DNA of 64,000 bases from Quercus robur. Lineage: Eukaryota; Streptophyta; Magnoliopsida; Fagales; Fagaceae. Shown piece by piece: positions 1-10,324 of this stretch (position 1 is its first letter; every line of letters begins with the position of its first letter). Location: assembly GCF_932294415.1 (NCBI RefSeq), contig NC_065538.1, forward strand, positions 26,685,957 to 26,749,956. The letters are read 5' to 3'. The position numbers and the translations under genes are program-made. The notes under the pieces are model-generated. The model was not told where the DNA came from and searched no databases. It worked only from the letters and a program-made list of their open reading frames with translations.

Positions 1-3000
1 TTCAGAAGAGACTAAAATTTCTGGTTTGACAAATCAGCTCATTCCAAATTCATCTGAAGTAAGTAGTTTGCTAATAATTTTAATTAAATAGTTCTATATA
101 TTATTAAATCTAAACTGTCAATAGTTTATACCATTGATAGTTTTGCTGGCAAATGAGCTCTATCTCAAATGGCATTGTCTTCCCCCATGAGAATCATAGG
201 GTGAGGTCATGGGTTCAAAACCCGCTGAGTTTGTGTATAATTTACCAATTAAAAAAGAAAAGAAAAAAAGAAATGGCTGACTGGCATCTGAGTGAAAATA
301 CACAATTCTTGTAGTGTTGTGTCTTCTTTGTTTCATGTAATTAAAATGAAAATAATCAATTCTTTCATTTCTTTCTTTCTATTTTTTTGGTAAAGTTCTT
401 ATCAAAATAATTTTGAACTGTGAACACATCATTGTGACTGGTGGATGTTTCAATTTTTCCATTTTTTAAGTGGTTATAGAAGTCTGGACCACCATCTCTA
501 TGTATTATGCCCACATTCTTTAAGTGCTTTTCCTCTAATCATGAAATGCACTGCATTTATGTTGTGATCTAGGAAATTATTAAATGCTTTGCAATCAACA
601 AGCATCCTCTTTTGAATGTATATAGGTGTTTGTTATTAGGGATGTGTGTTGGGGAGAGCTAGTCTCCCTTTAATGATGTGGAACCAAAAAATAAAAATAA
701 AAAAAGCTCTGAGCTTGGCTGAGGACTGTAGTTGAAGGTTTGGTTTGCAGGAAAGATTTGTTTGGAAAAAAGCAAGATCAGGGATTTGGAAGGATGGCAC
801 CATGTGTCTAATGTGGAACATTTGAAAAAAAAAAAAAAAAAAGGAATGCAAGAACTTTTGAAGGATGGGAGTTTTCGGCTTTTGAAATCCTTATATGTGT
901 GGGAACCTAGGAAGTGCGGAAAACTCATTTGAGCTGCCGTGTCCATGACCAACACGTGTTGGACACCAGACACCTCTGGGATGTGTGGACACCTCTAGGA
1001 TACGGCTGCAGGCTTGTCCCAGCCCTTTTTTTTTGAAATATGATGGGACATGGCCGGGTGTATTTTGGTTTTTGGATTTTATTATATTACTATCCATTAT
1101 TGCTCGTAAATTGATATATGTTTAACATTGTATGAAAAATAAATGCTTAATAGATAAAAAATATAAATAAAAATATATTTAATAATTAATTAATATACAT
1201 ATTCCTGCTGTGTCATGTCCTAATTTTTCAGAAATTGTTTTATCGTGCCATACTTGTATCTGTGTCTGTGCTTTACTGCTTAGGTGGGAACAAGCTATCA
1301 GCCATGCTGATTCATCAGATTTATCGGCTTTTCTTGACAAGATGAATTTTGAATGTTAAATATAATTTATTTTATTTTGGTTCTCCTTTGTAAAGATCCT
1401 GTGTTCCTGGGTATCACCCCTTTTGTGCCTTTTAATTGAATTTACTTATATAAAAAAAGCTTTTAGAGTTATTCCAGTCGGCCAACATATACACTGTTGG
1501 TTTGATACCTACACCCTGCAGGTGGAATACCATTTTTGTCACTGTCTGTGAGAAAATTATGTACTTGTATGTTGTATGACAAAAACTATATGCTATTTTA
1601 GTTCTTCAAGTTAAAAACTGTCTTAAATTATAGTGTGATATAATTGTTGTGGATAAATCAATTATTAGGGAAGCTTTGACAGATAGTTTCCGCAATTTTT
1701 TTTCTCAATTCTATTGTAAATTGAGATTATTCTAATCACAAAATTATTCCAATGTCCATATTTTTTATTGTGCCAATGCTAGTGGTTTTCATTTCTTCTT
1801 TGTGCTTGTGCAAGAGAGCGTACCTGATATTTGTTTATGTTATAAGAAACACTGAAACAGAGAATTTTGACAAAACATTTCTTTACCATCGCATGAATGC
1901 AGTCACACAGATTGTCTCTATACATGCTCACACATATATTCCTTTTGGAAAGGTTCAATCATTTACTCAGTCAAATCTTATTTTCAGGTAGAGTCTCTGC
2001 TCACAACACTATGTGATACAACTTCAGTTACGGAGTTTGAATTAAAGGTAAACATTTTGAAGTGCAAGTTGTTCTGCAATGCAAGCATGATTTCAAAATT
2101 CATTTTCTTTTGTTACTAGGGGATGACGATCTTCTCCTTATTCTAAATCTTTTTCTTTCTAATATTTTCTATTACTTTCCCTCATATTGTTAGCTTGATG
2201 GATTTCGGCTATATGTGATGAGGGACTTGAATGGGAAAATTGAACCTCCACCTTCCCACATTCCTACTCCTGTCAGTGTAAGTGCAACTGCTGAAGCACC
2301 TGAAAATGGTTCTGTTTCTACATCTTTAGTCATCTCCAAGCCAGTACCTTCTTCAGGTGGTATTCAGACACTTCTAGAAAAAGCTGCAGATGAAGGCTTG
2401 GCTATACTTAAGTCTCCAAGGGTAATATTAACAAATTTATGCTTCTATACTAATTACTCAGTAAATTCTGGGAACTAAAAGCATGAATGGTGCAGGTGGG
2501 TTTTTTTAGGAGATCTAGAACTATAAAGGGCAAGCGTGCTCCGCCTCCGTGCAAAGAGGTACTGGTTTATAATTTTTTTGTGTGGAAAATATTGCATTAA
2601 CTCATCGGTGGTACTCTGTATAAACATAGGGCTGTTTTGAGAGCACAGGGAAGTCAAACATTTTCCTTGATTGGAATGAGTCTTTTCTTTCAACTGCTTG
2701 TTTATAATGTTTGCTTTTAGTAGGATTTCCTTAAAATATAGTTATGTTTTAGGTTCAGTGATGAATTAGTTCATTTGGTCTATGTTTTCTTATGCGGTGC
2801 TTTGCTTCGTTTTTCCTCTCTTGATTTTCTAACACATATTCTATGTCTTATTTATTTATTTTGATAGGTGAAATACTCAAAAACTCCGTTGATTTTTTTA
2901 AACTTACATTACATTATAAGACCATTGATAAGCATACACTGTATTATGTTATAAGAATGAAGTTGCTTTCATGTGAACTTTGGAAATTTAGGGAATCAGG

Positions 3001-5167
3001 TCATATAGTCCCATTTAAACCAATACCTAGGAAATATAAGACCAATGGCAATGGACAGGTGCTGCTTGTTTATAGTTTTTTTTGGAGATTGAAATGAATG
3101 TTGTAGTGTTCTATATTGTGATTTGACAGCTTTTCAAATTAGATACTGTCACAACACTAGTTCTGTTTTGTTTTAGATTCCAGGCTGTAATTCTGTACCA
3201 GCCTTTTTGGATGCTAAAAATAACAGGGATTTTGCACAAATATGCCATTAGAAATTTTTTCTTACTGGGTTTGAGATAGTATTATATATTGATTAATCTA
3301 TTAATATAGAAGTAATTCATAATCAGTCGGTTAGGATTGATCTAAACCAACTCATTATGCATACGCATTAACATGCCAGCTATTAAACAACTTCTTAGAA
3401 AGACAAGACAGCCAATCAGAAATGTCATGAAATCCCCTGCCCTTGGGGGTTGCCCTCATGTGCAAACCAAGTCACCACCTGCCAACCCCTAGGTAGCAAC
3501 ACCCGTAAACCTGTCAGTGCCAGCCACTGATGATCTCTGAAGCACCGATGCGGCAAAATGGGTGCTGCACCCACACCGGACTCGTGGCGACACGGTGACG
3601 CTCCTCTGACACACTGATTCACCCTTGCGCCGACACACACTAACACGCTCCAATTCGAGCCGATTCCGGCCGAAATCAGACTAAACCGGCCGATTCTGGC
3701 CGAAATTGGCCGAAACCGGCTGAAATTTACCGAAACCGGCCAATATCTTCCGAAATTAGCTGAAATTGGCTGAAATCATGGCCGAAATTTATGTAAAAAA
3801 TAATAATAAAAATAAACTTGTGGGTTGTATTCTATATATCATCTCTTAAGTTGGTATATATTCACAATGATATGAAAAGTATGCTTAGTAATATATAGAA
3901 AATATAAATAAAAATATTTTTAATAATTTTTTAATTGCCGCACCCGCACCTTACTTTTTTAAAAATTTTCGAGTTTCGCACCCACACCCACACTTGAATT
4001 CGGAAACGCACCCGTGCTTTATAGCTGATGATCCAATCACCCAAATCACAAAACTGTGAACCAAACACCCAAATACCACTCCAGCTGCCAGACACTGTCG
4101 TGGCAACTAATGGTGGAGCCACATGGGGTGAGAGGGGGTCATGGCTCTCCTAAGTTCTGGAAAATCCTTTCATACATACAGTAGTGTGTGATGATTGAGG
4201 ATGTATGAAAGAGGTTTAGGTAGTTGGGCTTACGGCCCCTAAGTCTCAACATATATATACCCAAGTCTCAAAATATGTATGTATGTATTTATGTATGCAT
4301 ACGTTAATCTGATCTTATAAAAGTGTAATATTTTTTTTGCCACTAAAAAATTTGAAGTCAGTTATCTATAGTTATATATGTTCACAACCCTATGATTATT
4401 AAGGTATACATATCAATCAAATAAATTGATTTGGCATTCATATAATTGCTACGACAACATCTCCTTAAACAACCACATCTTTTGAAATAAAATGTCTCAT
4501 TCATTAAACCAAAAAAAAAAAAGCCCAACAGCCCCAACCACAGCACCTTTCTTCTTAAACAACACTCTTGCTTTCCCTCTAACGCAAGTTGATTCCGTTT
4601 TCCACTAAAGTTCTTTGAGCAATGCTAGAACACTTTTGTCATGATGAGTTTATTGTTCTCTGATCTCTACTAATAACATTCTCATTATTATTCTGCAGAA
4701 GCAAATTGTGAAGGAGGGCCAAGTGCTTTGCTATATTGAACAGCTTGGCGGGGAGCTCCCAATTGAGGTTTGGGTTTTGACTTGAATATTTTTATTGTAT
4801 GTGGATGTGTTGAATGAGAGCAAAAGATTTTTCTACTTTTCCCATCCTCTTCCACCTATTCTTTCTCTTCCCTGTCACTTTATGTCAAATATTTACTTTG
4901 CAAGTCCCTGTTTATTTATTTGTTTCTATTTTGACTTTTCATTTTTTTTTTCCTCCAGTCTGATGTATCTGGGGAGGTTATCAAGATTCTACGAGAGGAT
5001 GGTGGTGAGTTTGGCGTCTTTGGATGTCTTTTCATTGTTGGGTTTTTCTGCAAATTTCACTTCATATGTTCTCATTTGGTCTGCTTTGCTTTACAGATCC
5101 TGTTGGATATGGTGATGCTTTGATTGCAATCCTTCCATCATTTCCTGGAATAAAGAAGCTTCAGTGA
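1..5167 (+). CDS. BADC: BADC: biotin/lipoyl attachment domain-containing protein (5' end outside the window)
   Basis: Seven exons read through in one frame: 2-58, 1988-2047, 2194-2421, 2496-2558, 4699-4767, 4959-5004 and 5097-5167, with TGA at 5165-5167. All junctions are GT/AG. The C-terminal domain has the lipoyl/biotinyl fold pattern: a VGFFRRS strand, then [17 protein letters not shown], then [11 protein letters not shown] and [14 protein letters not shown]. At the turn where biotin carboxyl carrier proteins have an (A/V)MKM-type motif, this protein has EQLGGELP and no lysine, so it should not be biotinylated. That is the hallmark of BADC proteins, which replace BCCP subunits in the plastid heteromeric acetyl-CoA carboxylase and reduce fatty acid synthesis (family knowledge). 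A Ser/Pro-rich linker precedes the domain. The chloroplast transit peptide and promoter lie to the left of the window. The introns at 59-1987 and 2559-4698 are enlarged by repeats. The alternative, a degenerate BCCP, is less likely because the rest of the domain is intact. Confidence 0.9.
150..272 (+). mobile_element. SINE (tRNA-derived) in a BADC intron
   Basis: An A-box-like stretch (AGCTCTATCTCAAATGG) is followed by a B-box-like GGTTCAAAACCC near 213-224 and ends in an A-rich tail with AAAAAGAAAAG. It shares its start (AATGAGCTCT) and its tail lead-in (TTTACCAAT) with the better preserved SINE at 14324-14443, so both belong to one family. I could not find a clean target-site duplication for this copy. 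Confidence 0.6.
920..1240. repeat. Non-autonomous dispersed repeat, copy 1
   Basis: The segment has short CCGTGTCC/GTGTGGACACC-type motifs at the left, a long AT-rich centre with AAAATATAAATAAAAATAT, and a CTGCTGTGTCATGTCC end followed by GTGCTTTAC. The centre and right part align by eye with 3790-4025, which carries the same ATGCTTA...AAATATAAATAAAAATAT block and a GTGCTTTAT end. Both copies lie in introns of the BADC gene. The transposon class is not clear from the ends; a hAT-type non-autonomous element is possible. Confidence 0.45.
3540..4030. repeat. Non-autonomous dispersed repeat, copy 2, with CCGAAA short repeats
   Basis: This copy in the BADC intron has a GC-richer left part. It contains a degenerate array of GGCCGAAATTGGC-like units from about 3655 to 3790, followed by the AT-rich centre and the CCGCACCCGCACC / CGCACCCGTGCTTTAT right end shared with the repeat at 920-1240. 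No convincing coding potential was seen; the minus-strand frames here are low-complexity by-products of the repeat units. Confidence 0.45.
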
Positions 5168-6085
5168 TTTGGCCAAACTTTCTCTTGTTCATTCAATGTG
5201 ACGCTCTGCAGTTACACTTCGCAAGCATTGTATGCCTCAAGTTTATACCATTTTCAGTTGAAGATGGTATGCCTTAACTTTCACGTTGCAATTGTGTGAT
5301 CAGCATACAGGTTTAGTGATTACATTGAAGACAAAGAGCTTTGAAAATTGTTACTAAGTGGAATTGAAAAATAGATATGTTGAAATCATAGCACATAGAT
5401 TTTTTAATTTATTTTTTTTTCTTTTAAATTCTTTTGAATTTTGCAAAGAAGCCAATGTTGAGTTAGATCTCAGGTTTGGTGAGATCAAGTCTCAACTTTT
5501 TTCTCCCGTCTTATGTTCCAACTTTCTGATATATTTGTCAAAAAGCTTAGGTAATTTCCATACACTAGACACAGAACTCAGCCTCTCATGGCTGCGTATC
5601 GAACCAAGTGGTGCATCTTGTTCATAATTCTGATGAACCTATACAAACTGGCTATGCATATGACTGATTTATTTTATACTTATAATGAACCCTTTTATCT
5701 TTTATTTTTTGTTGCTAAAATAATGAGCCTTTTATTATCCGTGTATTATATTGGCAAAAAGAAAATTAAAGGCATTATAATCTTTAGTAGCAGTGTCTAT
5801 TATTACCAATACAATTAGAGATTGCCTGTTTTCTAGAATTAAAGCAATCTAGCTACTACATAATTTAGGTTACTTTTCTCTACTTTAATGCATAAAAACA
5901 AGGGGAAAAAAATCATTCAATAAACCATATGAGGCAATTAGCTCACAGCCTCACACAATCCAGAGCATCCACCCACTATAAGTACCACTAGTCCATAATC
6001 ATTGTTGGTAAACCTAAATCAATAAAGCCTAAAAAATTATAATCAAAATAAGAGAACCTAAAATTCATAAAGATTGTAGCAAATT
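5168..6085. other. BADC 3' UTR and intergenic DNA
   Basis: The first few hundred bases are presumably the 3' UTR of the BADC gene. The rest is AT-rich DNA without a recognisable gene, RNA or repeat that I can name. Confidence 0.5.
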
Positions 6086-6240
6086 TGGTGAAAATGGTCC
6101 ACTACCACTATTTAGCAAAAAAATTAATAATCTACCACTGTTTTGGAAATATGTAGGGATCTATCACCTTTTTAAAACTCAAGTTTGTGAAACTCAATTT
6201 TATGTGAAACTCAAATTTCAAAAACTCAATGGTCTTTGAG
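6086..6240 (+). repeat. Left arm of an inverted-repeat (MULE-like) element
   Basis: This arm reads CTACCACTGTTTTGG AAATATGTAGG and continues with a series of AACTCAAGTTTG-like motifs. The reverse complement of 9060-9230 carries the same order (CTATCACTATTTAGG, AAATATGTAGG, ACTCGAGTTTGG). Long imperfect terminal inverted repeats of this kind are typical of Mutator-like elements. The pararetrovirus-like segment lies between the two arms. Confidence 0.5.
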
Positions 6241-6454
6241 ATAATTATGGAGGACTCTAATGATTCTTTTAGATTAGGCTTCTAAGGTCAAGGTCTTTAT
6301 TTGGTCTTTTATCTCTAGGGGAAGATTTTCTATCATATTAAGGATATCATTAGGAGCTGCAGAAGAAGGGTCTGAGGACTATACTCCCAAAAAATCTATA
6401 GAAGATTGTCATATGACCATTTTCTTTTTTGAGAGCATTATCCCTTGAGATTTC
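6240..6454 (-). other. Coding-like remnant between the left arm and the virus-like segment
   Basis: On the minus strand one frame gives a plausible peptide, including IENLPLEIKDQIKTLTLEA, with several stops around it. I do not recognise the family. It may be the interior of the older inverted-repeat element or a displaced piece of the virus-like polyprotein. It stops exactly where the repeated leader (6455) begins. Confidence 0.3.
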
Positions 6455-6606
6455 ACTAATATAGAGAGAGAGGAATTAACAGAAGATGGTGTAAGAAGAT
6501 TATGGGAACTGGTTAATGACATAAATTGTTAAAAACGTATAAAAGATAACATAAAAATATGGAATAGAACACAAAACAAGATACAACAAACTAAGAGGTA
6601 TTATTA
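6455..6606 (-). repeat. Leader/LTR-like direct repeat, promoter-proximal copy
   Basis: About 150 bp with only scattered differences from 8897-9047. On the minus strand it follows the TATA box and ends ...TATTAGT. The homology to the other copy ends exactly at the base where the primer-binding site starts in that other copy. Confidence 0.8.
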
Positions 6607-6700
6607 GGTTCAACAACTTTTTTACATCAGACATAAGAGGAATTGAGGGACATCTTACAAGAGCTTTCTCCACTCTGCTTGTTACAAAGATACAAGAGAC

Positions 6701-6710
6701 CTATTTATAG
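6701..6710 (-). promoter_or_regulatory. TATA box of the pararetrovirus-like segment
   Basis: CCTATAAATA on the minus strand, about 100 bp upstream of the repeated leader. The upstream minus-strand sequence (about 6760-6860) has repeated GACATTTG(C/T)CAAC and CATTTGTCAGG motifs, which look like enhancer repeats of a 35S-like promoter. Activity is inference. Confidence 0.55.
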
Positions 6711-6902
6711 GCAATAATTCACAGAAATGATTTACATTCAGGTCACAATGGGTTTTTACAGAGGACTGTAGGGGCTGACTCCTTGTTGACAAATGTCCAG
6801 GGAAGTAGAGGTCCTACCTGACAAATGATAAAGTGGGTTGGCAAATGTCAAACTTAGTAGGGGGCCAAGCTTCTTGGAAATCTTCATCCGGATATGATTC
6901 TG

Positions 6903-7208
6903 TCAAAGGAGTAAATATCTCTGACTGTTGAAGATAAGGGTGGCATGCCTAAAGACGTTTTTGGGACTTTTTGTTTTTGTTTTTTCCTTAGTGTTTAAAA
7001 TTTCTAGCCATCCATCTTTTTCTTGGAACCATTCTTCATCAACATCCACATTGACATCTGGATCATGGTTATGATAATAAGGGTCATCATATCTCATAAG
7101 AGGATTGGACATTTCCCAATGATTTTCATGTGGCCATTGCTGTCTACAGGCTTTTGGATCAATTGGTACTATTTTAGATAAGATTCCCTTATTAAGGGAT
7201 TTTGTCAT
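6903..7208 (-). pseudogene. Short ORF downstream of the movement-protein pseudogene
   Basis: A 101-codon open frame starts 25 bases after the movement-protein stop, on the same strand. It has an acidic centre (DPDVNVDVDEEWFQEKDGW) and no motif that I recognise. Its position suggests the next piece of the virus-like polyprotein or a second viral ORF cut short by the deletion that joined it to the promoter. The function is unknown. Confidence 0.4.
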
Positions 7209-7232
7209 TGTGAGAGCATGGTAACAAGATAC

Positions 7233-8609
7233 CTAAGAAGTGTCCATGTGTGTGTGGAGAATGCCATTTGGATTAGTGACCCAATGTATCTCTGTAGGGT
7301 GAAGGATTCCTTCTGCACGAATATCATTTTTGGAATTGAGTTTAGCAACTAAACACACTGAAGTAATTTTGCAACCAAATCTTGGATGTTCTGTGGTAGG
7401 ATACTTTATCCATTCTCCTTCATGAGCATCATTTTTCAAAATTTCAAACCAGAATTTGTGAAAATATCTATTTCCACACAGGAAAATATATCTGTAAAAC
7501 TTTGGCTCAACACAATCACAAATATCCCACCATATGTGACCAGAATGTGATTTTCCTTCATAGCAAGGCATTCCATCTTCTCGAAATGCCTTGATTTTAA
7601 GGCCATTTTCACAAACATATGACACCGGTTGGAGCATAGCAATCTGAGTTGGGAAGATTGTTACATCTTTCTTCTTTGGTGGAGCTTTCAAAAATCTTGT
7701 CTCAACTTCGCCATTTGCTTTTCTGATAAAGAAAGGATCATTTGACTGAATTGGCTTAGTTGCTTGATGAAGCATCTCATATTTCGTAATCCATGATTCT
7801 GGGAAGAGAGAAGTCATCTGGTCTTTGTTGAGTTGTCTTGGAATGAACGTACACATGGGTGTCATTCTTGGATTAACTTGGATTAGCAAAGCATCATTGG
7901 ATTGGGCCATGTCTAGAACTGCCATGTCAAAATCATGATTTTGAAGCCTATAAGCAAGCTGGTAATGAAGTGTAGCAGCAAATGTGTCTTGCACTTGAGA
8001 GGCTCCTGTAATTTGGACTTGTACTTTGAGAGCATCATAAAGGTGAGGATCTTTGAGAGACATATTGAAATTGGGAAAAAGTGTGACAAAAAATGTTCCC
8101 GCATTTAAAGTAGTTTGGATTGTTCCTATGACTGCATTTTGATATTCCAAGAATCTAGAATCAAGGAGTGAAATTCTAGAGACTACAGGGAGTCCCTTTC
8201 TTCCATGGAAGGTTAATGCCAACCTTACTGCACCAAAATGAAGGTGTGTGTACCCTTATTTTTGCCATGGAATTACAAATTCTCTAGGAAGAGCAAGGGT
8301 GATAAAGTTTTCATTCTCACATGTTGGAATATTAAACTGGTCAAACTTGGAGGCTTGAACATATTCTTTTATAGTAGAAGGATGAGAACGACCTAAAAAC
8401 TTTTTTATGGATTTTTTGAAAGAAGTTTGGGGTTTATCAAACACAATATAGGGATTTACAATAGGGAAATCAGTAATAGGAATCTTACTATCTTCAGGTA
8501 CATGGGAGATTTCATACAAGTAATCTAACCTATTTGCAGTGGATGTACGAAGGTAAAGATCAAAGGTAGGTTTAGTGGTATTAGTAACTGCTGAGGATGA
8601 ATTGGCCAT
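7233..8609 (-). pseudogene. Caulimovirus-like movement protein (30K superfamily), broken by one stop
   Basis: Starts at ATG 8609 and reads 117 codons to a TAA at 8258-8256. The same frame then continues open without a shift to 7233, giving about 457 codons plus the one stop. The region after the stop has the look of the viral MP family (pfam01107): GRKGLPVVSRISLLDSRF, then a LHYQLAYRL segment and an NHDFDMAVLD stretch carrying the conserved acidic position. In live viruses this protein lines tubules through plasmodesmata for cell-to-cell spread. Here the copy is interrupted and lacks the replication genes, so it is presumed non-functional. The single disabling mutation suggests a fairly young insertion, or an ORF decaying slowly. 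Confidence 0.8.
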
Positions 8610-8884
8610 GATAGTTTCTTCAAGAAAGAACTGTTTACCTAAGACCTAACAGGACTAAAATGCCAACTCTAGGCTTAAACATCCACAAGGTAACTTTGGA
8701 AAACAAGGTTCTTTAAGAACTTTAAGAACAAACTCCTTAGTATTCTACTTGATTATCAAATCCAGTGTTCTGATGTGATTAATATAGAGGATCCACATAT
8801 TGTGGCAACTATAAATCATAGAGCATAATAATCAAAACAATAATCAAAGTATACTAATCAAAGGAAGGAGAAAAAAATCACAGG

Positions 8885-8896
8885 GATCTGATACCA
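8885..8896 (-). other. tRNA-Met primer-binding site
   Basis: On the minus strand the sequence is TGGTATCAGATC, matching the TGGTATCAGAGC complement of plant initiator tRNA-Met at all but the penultimate position. It directly abuts the repeated leader (8897-9047) and lies 276 bases upstream of the movement-protein start. Confidence 0.85.
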
Positions 8897-9047
8897 ACTA
8901 ATACAGAGAGAGAGGAATTAACAGAAGAGGGTGTAAGAAGATTATGGGAACTGGTTAATGACATAAATTGTTAAAAACGTATAAAAGATAACATGAAAAT
9001 ATGGGATAGAACACAGAACAAGATACAACAAACTAAGAGATATTATA
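8897..9047 (-). repeat. Leader/LTR-like direct repeat, truncated copy next to the primer-binding site
   Basis: Matches 6455-6606 over its whole length. The promoter part present upstream of the other copy is missing here: at 9048 the sequence changes abruptly to an A-rich stretch and then the right inverted-repeat arm. Confidence 0.8.
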
Positions 9048-9059
9048 AAAAAAATTTCA

Positions 9060-9230
9060 AATTTTTTCATGGAACTCGAGTACCATGGGAAACTTGATTT
9101 CACCAAACTCGAGTACCCAAAAAGTGGTACATTCCTACATATTTCCTAAATAGTGATAGATTACAACATAGTTTGCAAAAAGATGTTATTTGGCTATTTT
9201 TGCAAGCAAAATTTACCAAAGATACATCTA
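9060..9230 (-). repeat. Right arm of the inverted-repeat (MULE-like) element
   Basis: The reverse complement matches 6086-6240, including the AAATATGTAGG and ACTCGAGTTTGG motifs. The arms bracket the virus-like insertion. The junction with the insertion is an A-rich run at 9048-9056. Confidence 0.5.
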
Positions 9231-10324
9231 TGAAAAATTGAAAAAAGGTAAATTTTAAGAAAGGTACATGCAATGTGACTGGTGGAGCTAATGCCCAAAG
9301 GTGGATGTGCTTCGGCCAAAAGGGATAGTAGTTAACATGAAAGCTGTTTAACAAGTTTTTGGGAGTTGGGACCAAAATCACATTTATTTGGGCTCAAGCC
9401 CAATATGTGACAAGTTTTTCTGTGCAAAAGTTTATATATATACACACACAAACGTGTACCACATTTTTACAAAAAATCCTAGTTGACAGGATACAAGTTT
9501 TTTACTTGAATCTTACAATAAAATTACTTTTATGCCGACTAGTAACAACAAGTAACAATCTGCCAAGTAGGATTTGCTGTGAAAGTATTGTAAAAATATC
9601 ATGGACATAATATTTTTATATCTTTTATCATAAATTATAAATTACAAAAATTTATAGTTTTCAAGAGGTTGTCATAGAAGGTGATGAACCTTTAAATTCT
9701 ATTTGCATTGATGGGTTAGTAGTAAAAGTAATGTTTTGTCGAGTATTGTTCCATTTCAGTTGGAATGGCCGAAATTTTTAGTGCAGGTGACCCCTTATTG
9801 TGTAACGTTTCAGATGAAATTTTGACACTCCAAACTAAATGGGTGTTCCAAACCAAAATTGATATTGTTAGCTTTCTTGTAATTTGCTTCCAATTCAATG
9901 CCCATTTTATGGTTACTTAGGTAAAAGTTTTCTCTTAATGTTTCTCACCTCATGTGGCAGTAAAAAGTAAGCAAACGTGTGTCCAAGGGTCATGTTCAAT
10001 GCACGTGATTAGGTGAGCCCTTGGACACATGTTGCTTTCTTTTTGCTATCACATAACTCATTATGTAGCAATAGCTACATACTAGTATGCAGCAAAACCT
10101 TTTTCATTTTGATATTGTTGAGCCATGGGTATTTTGGACCTTATAGATAAAAGTAGGCAGCAACATTGAATATTAATAGAATAACACTAATTATGTTGAG
10201 GGAAAAAAAAAATGAAGAAAAAGAAGAAGAAGCAAATTATGAATTAGGAAGCAAGTCATCTGTTGATTACCCAATTTTATGATGATTTAATTGGAAAGCA
10301 TATAAATGACAAGAAGAAATATAT
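9231..10324. other. Intergenic DNA, no gene seen
   Basis: AT-rich and repetitive-looking sequence. The open frames are short and have no recognisable domain. A GGTGTGAGAAA-type degenerate repeat may be present near 9940-10080, but no boundaries can be supported. Confidence 0.4.

Larger units (their letters stand above)
6455..9047 (-). mobile_element. Rearranged endogenous pararetrovirus-like (Caulimoviridae-like) segment
   Basis: Read on the minus strand the order is: partial leader repeat (9047-8897), tRNA-iMet-type primer-binding site (8896-8885), movement-protein pseudogene (8609-7233), a short ORF (7208-6903), a promoter with TATA box (about 6705), then a second leader copy (6606-6455). 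A 30K-type movement protein as first gene after a tRNA-Met site, followed by a TATAAATA promoter, is the layout of plant pararetroviruses. No capsid, protease, reverse transcriptase or RNase H region is present, so it is a deleted, non-replicating relic. The alternative is a non-autonomous LTR element that acquired a movement-protein gene. Confidence 0.7.

Noticed and set aside
3425-3646. 73-codon minus-strand frame in the BADC intron
   Set aside because: It lies in or next to the dispersed repeat, has no recognised domain, and is on the strand opposite to a well-spliced gene.
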